Positions 4,974 to 5,607 of a stretch of 5,607 nt of DNA are shown one piece after another. Origin of the DNA: Candidatus Woesearchaeota archaeon (lineage in GTDB: Archaea; Nanobdellota; Nanobdellia; Woesearchaeales; GW2011-AR9); assembly GCA_016181345.1 (NCBI GenBank), contig JACOZM010000096.1:1-5607 (forward strand), read 5' to 3'. The notes under the pieces are model-generated. The model had not been told where the DNA came from and ran no database searches. It saw nothing but the letters and a program-made list of their open reading frames with translations. Both the position numbers and the translations under genes were made by a program. The first letter of the stretch is position 1; each line of letters begins with the position of its first letter.

Positions 4974-5607
4974 TTAGGAGTAAAAAAAAGCTTTAAACAA
5001 TTCGATGATCTTTTTTAGGAATCCTTGGCTGACACATGTACTGTCGATACATAGGTTTGAGGAACATTCGAAATTATTTTCACAAGATTCATCACTCTTC
5101 AACTGGTCCTTGAAACTGCCGTCGTCAAAGCAGAACGTTCCTGCTTTTCGATAACCAAACGGATAACATTTTCCATCACTTGAGCAGCTGTTGGTACAGA
5201 TAGATAGACTATTCGTTTCCTCTTTTACTTCTTTTTCTTCTTCCTCCCTTATATCTCTGTCTCCTATATCTTCTTTCTGTTCTTCTTTTCTGATATCTTT
5301 ATTTCTATCTGTTTCAGAAGGAGTGATGGGATTTTCTTGATTTAAACTAGTAGAACAATCCCTTGATACGCTGAAGGAATTAACACCACATTTACTCAAA
5401 TCTTCATAGCAATGGCCTTGGCAGAATTCCTGTGCATATTGCTGCCATACTTCTGATGATTTACAGGATGTTTCTCCTCCTTGTTTCTGTTCTGCTTTAT
5501 CGTAACACTGCCAGTATGCAAATCTAAATCCACCATAGCCTTCTTTCTCTGAGGGAAGTGATCCCGATGCCGGGACTTCTATCGTGATAGTATTTCCAGC
5601 TAAGGCA
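4974..5607 (-). CDS. Cysteine-rich, probably secreted protein (partial; 5' end beyond the window)
   Basis: Only the last 210 residues are visible. The frame is open without a stop from 5606 down to the TAA at 4974-4976, so the TTG at 5397-5399 is internal, not the start. Order of parts: a region with AYWQCYDK, ETSCKSS and EFCQGHCYED; a polar linker dense in Glu, Lys, Arg and Asp, with two similar units around NKDIRKEEQKE and DRDIREEEEKE; then a disulfide-type module (SICTNSC, GKCYPFGYRKAGTFC, ESCENNFECSSNLCIDSTC) and a short amphipathic tail FLKKIIELFKAFFY. There are fourteen cysteines in the visible part, spaced as in extracellular disulfide-bonded domains. Tails of the form ECxxxxCxxxxC plus a FxKKI-type helix are, as I recall, common in exported proteins of Woesearchaeota and relatives. 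Surface or secreted location is inferred; a signal peptide would lie outside the window. Substrate or partner unknown. Confidence 0.75.
   Translation of the reverse strand, partial: ALAGNTITIEVPASGSLPSEKEGYGGFRFAYWQCYDKAEQKQGGETSCKSSEVWQQYAQEFCQGHCYEDLSKCGVNSFSVSRDCSTSLNQENPITPSETDRNKDIRKEEQKEDIGDRDIREEEEKEVKEETNSLSICTNSCSSDGKCYPFGYRKAGTFCFDDGSFKDQLKSDESCENNFECSSNLCIDSTCVSQGFLKKIIELFKAFFYS

Noticed and set aside
5397..5399. TTG as the start of the cysteine-rich protein
   Set aside because: The frame stays open to the window edge and the upstream residues carry the same cysteine-rich character, so this codon is an internal Leu.

Overview
The window is an AT-rich, gene-dense stretch that looks archaeal, most likely from a small-genome DPANN-type lineage (Woesearchaeota/Pacearchaeota-like). 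This rests on four things: an archaeal-type Trm1 tRNA methyltransferase, AT-rich TATA-like boxes about 24-27 bp upstream of start codons with little or no leader, T-rich tracts after genes instead of strong hairpins, and a cysteine-rich secreted-type protein with a tail I associate with these genomes. The lineage is an inference; no rRNA gene is present.

Left part (1-2811, + strand): three consecutive coding units each carry one apparent lesion. First is an AlkD-family DNA alkylation repair protein with all recognisable active-site residues; its conserved N-terminus lies upstream of the only usable start and is cut off by an in-frame TAA at 45-47. Second is a large unknown gene (844-2252) read as two overlapping ORFs in different frames; one missing base in 1812-1848 would restore a 469-residue protein with a helical N-terminus and an acetyltransferase-like segment crossing the break. 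Third is a small unknown gene (2358-2811), again two overlapping ORFs; removing one base in 2521-2567 would restore 150 residues. Together they suggest local gene decay, or indel errors in the assembly.

Middle (2912-4435, + strand): two intact genes, trm1 and msrB, 15 bp apart and probably co-transcribed from a TATA-like box at 2881-2890. Trm1 modifies G26 of tRNA; MsrB repairs methionine-R-sulfoxide in proteins. Trm1 lacks the cysteine knuckle of better-known homologues, and its last residues have been rewritten by a 10-bp tandem duplication. MsrB lacks the usual resolving cysteine but has an extra one close to the catalytic cysteine.

Right part (4471-5607, - strand), convergent with msrB: a 127-residue protein resembling a degenerate response-regulator receiver domain, with its own near-leaderless promoter. 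Upstream of it is a cysteine-rich, probably extracellular protein whose 5' end lies beyond the window.

No tRNA, rRNA, CRISPR array, transposase or obvious origin was seen. The intergenic stretches are all under 130 bp and hold only promoter-like and T-rich terminator-like sequence.
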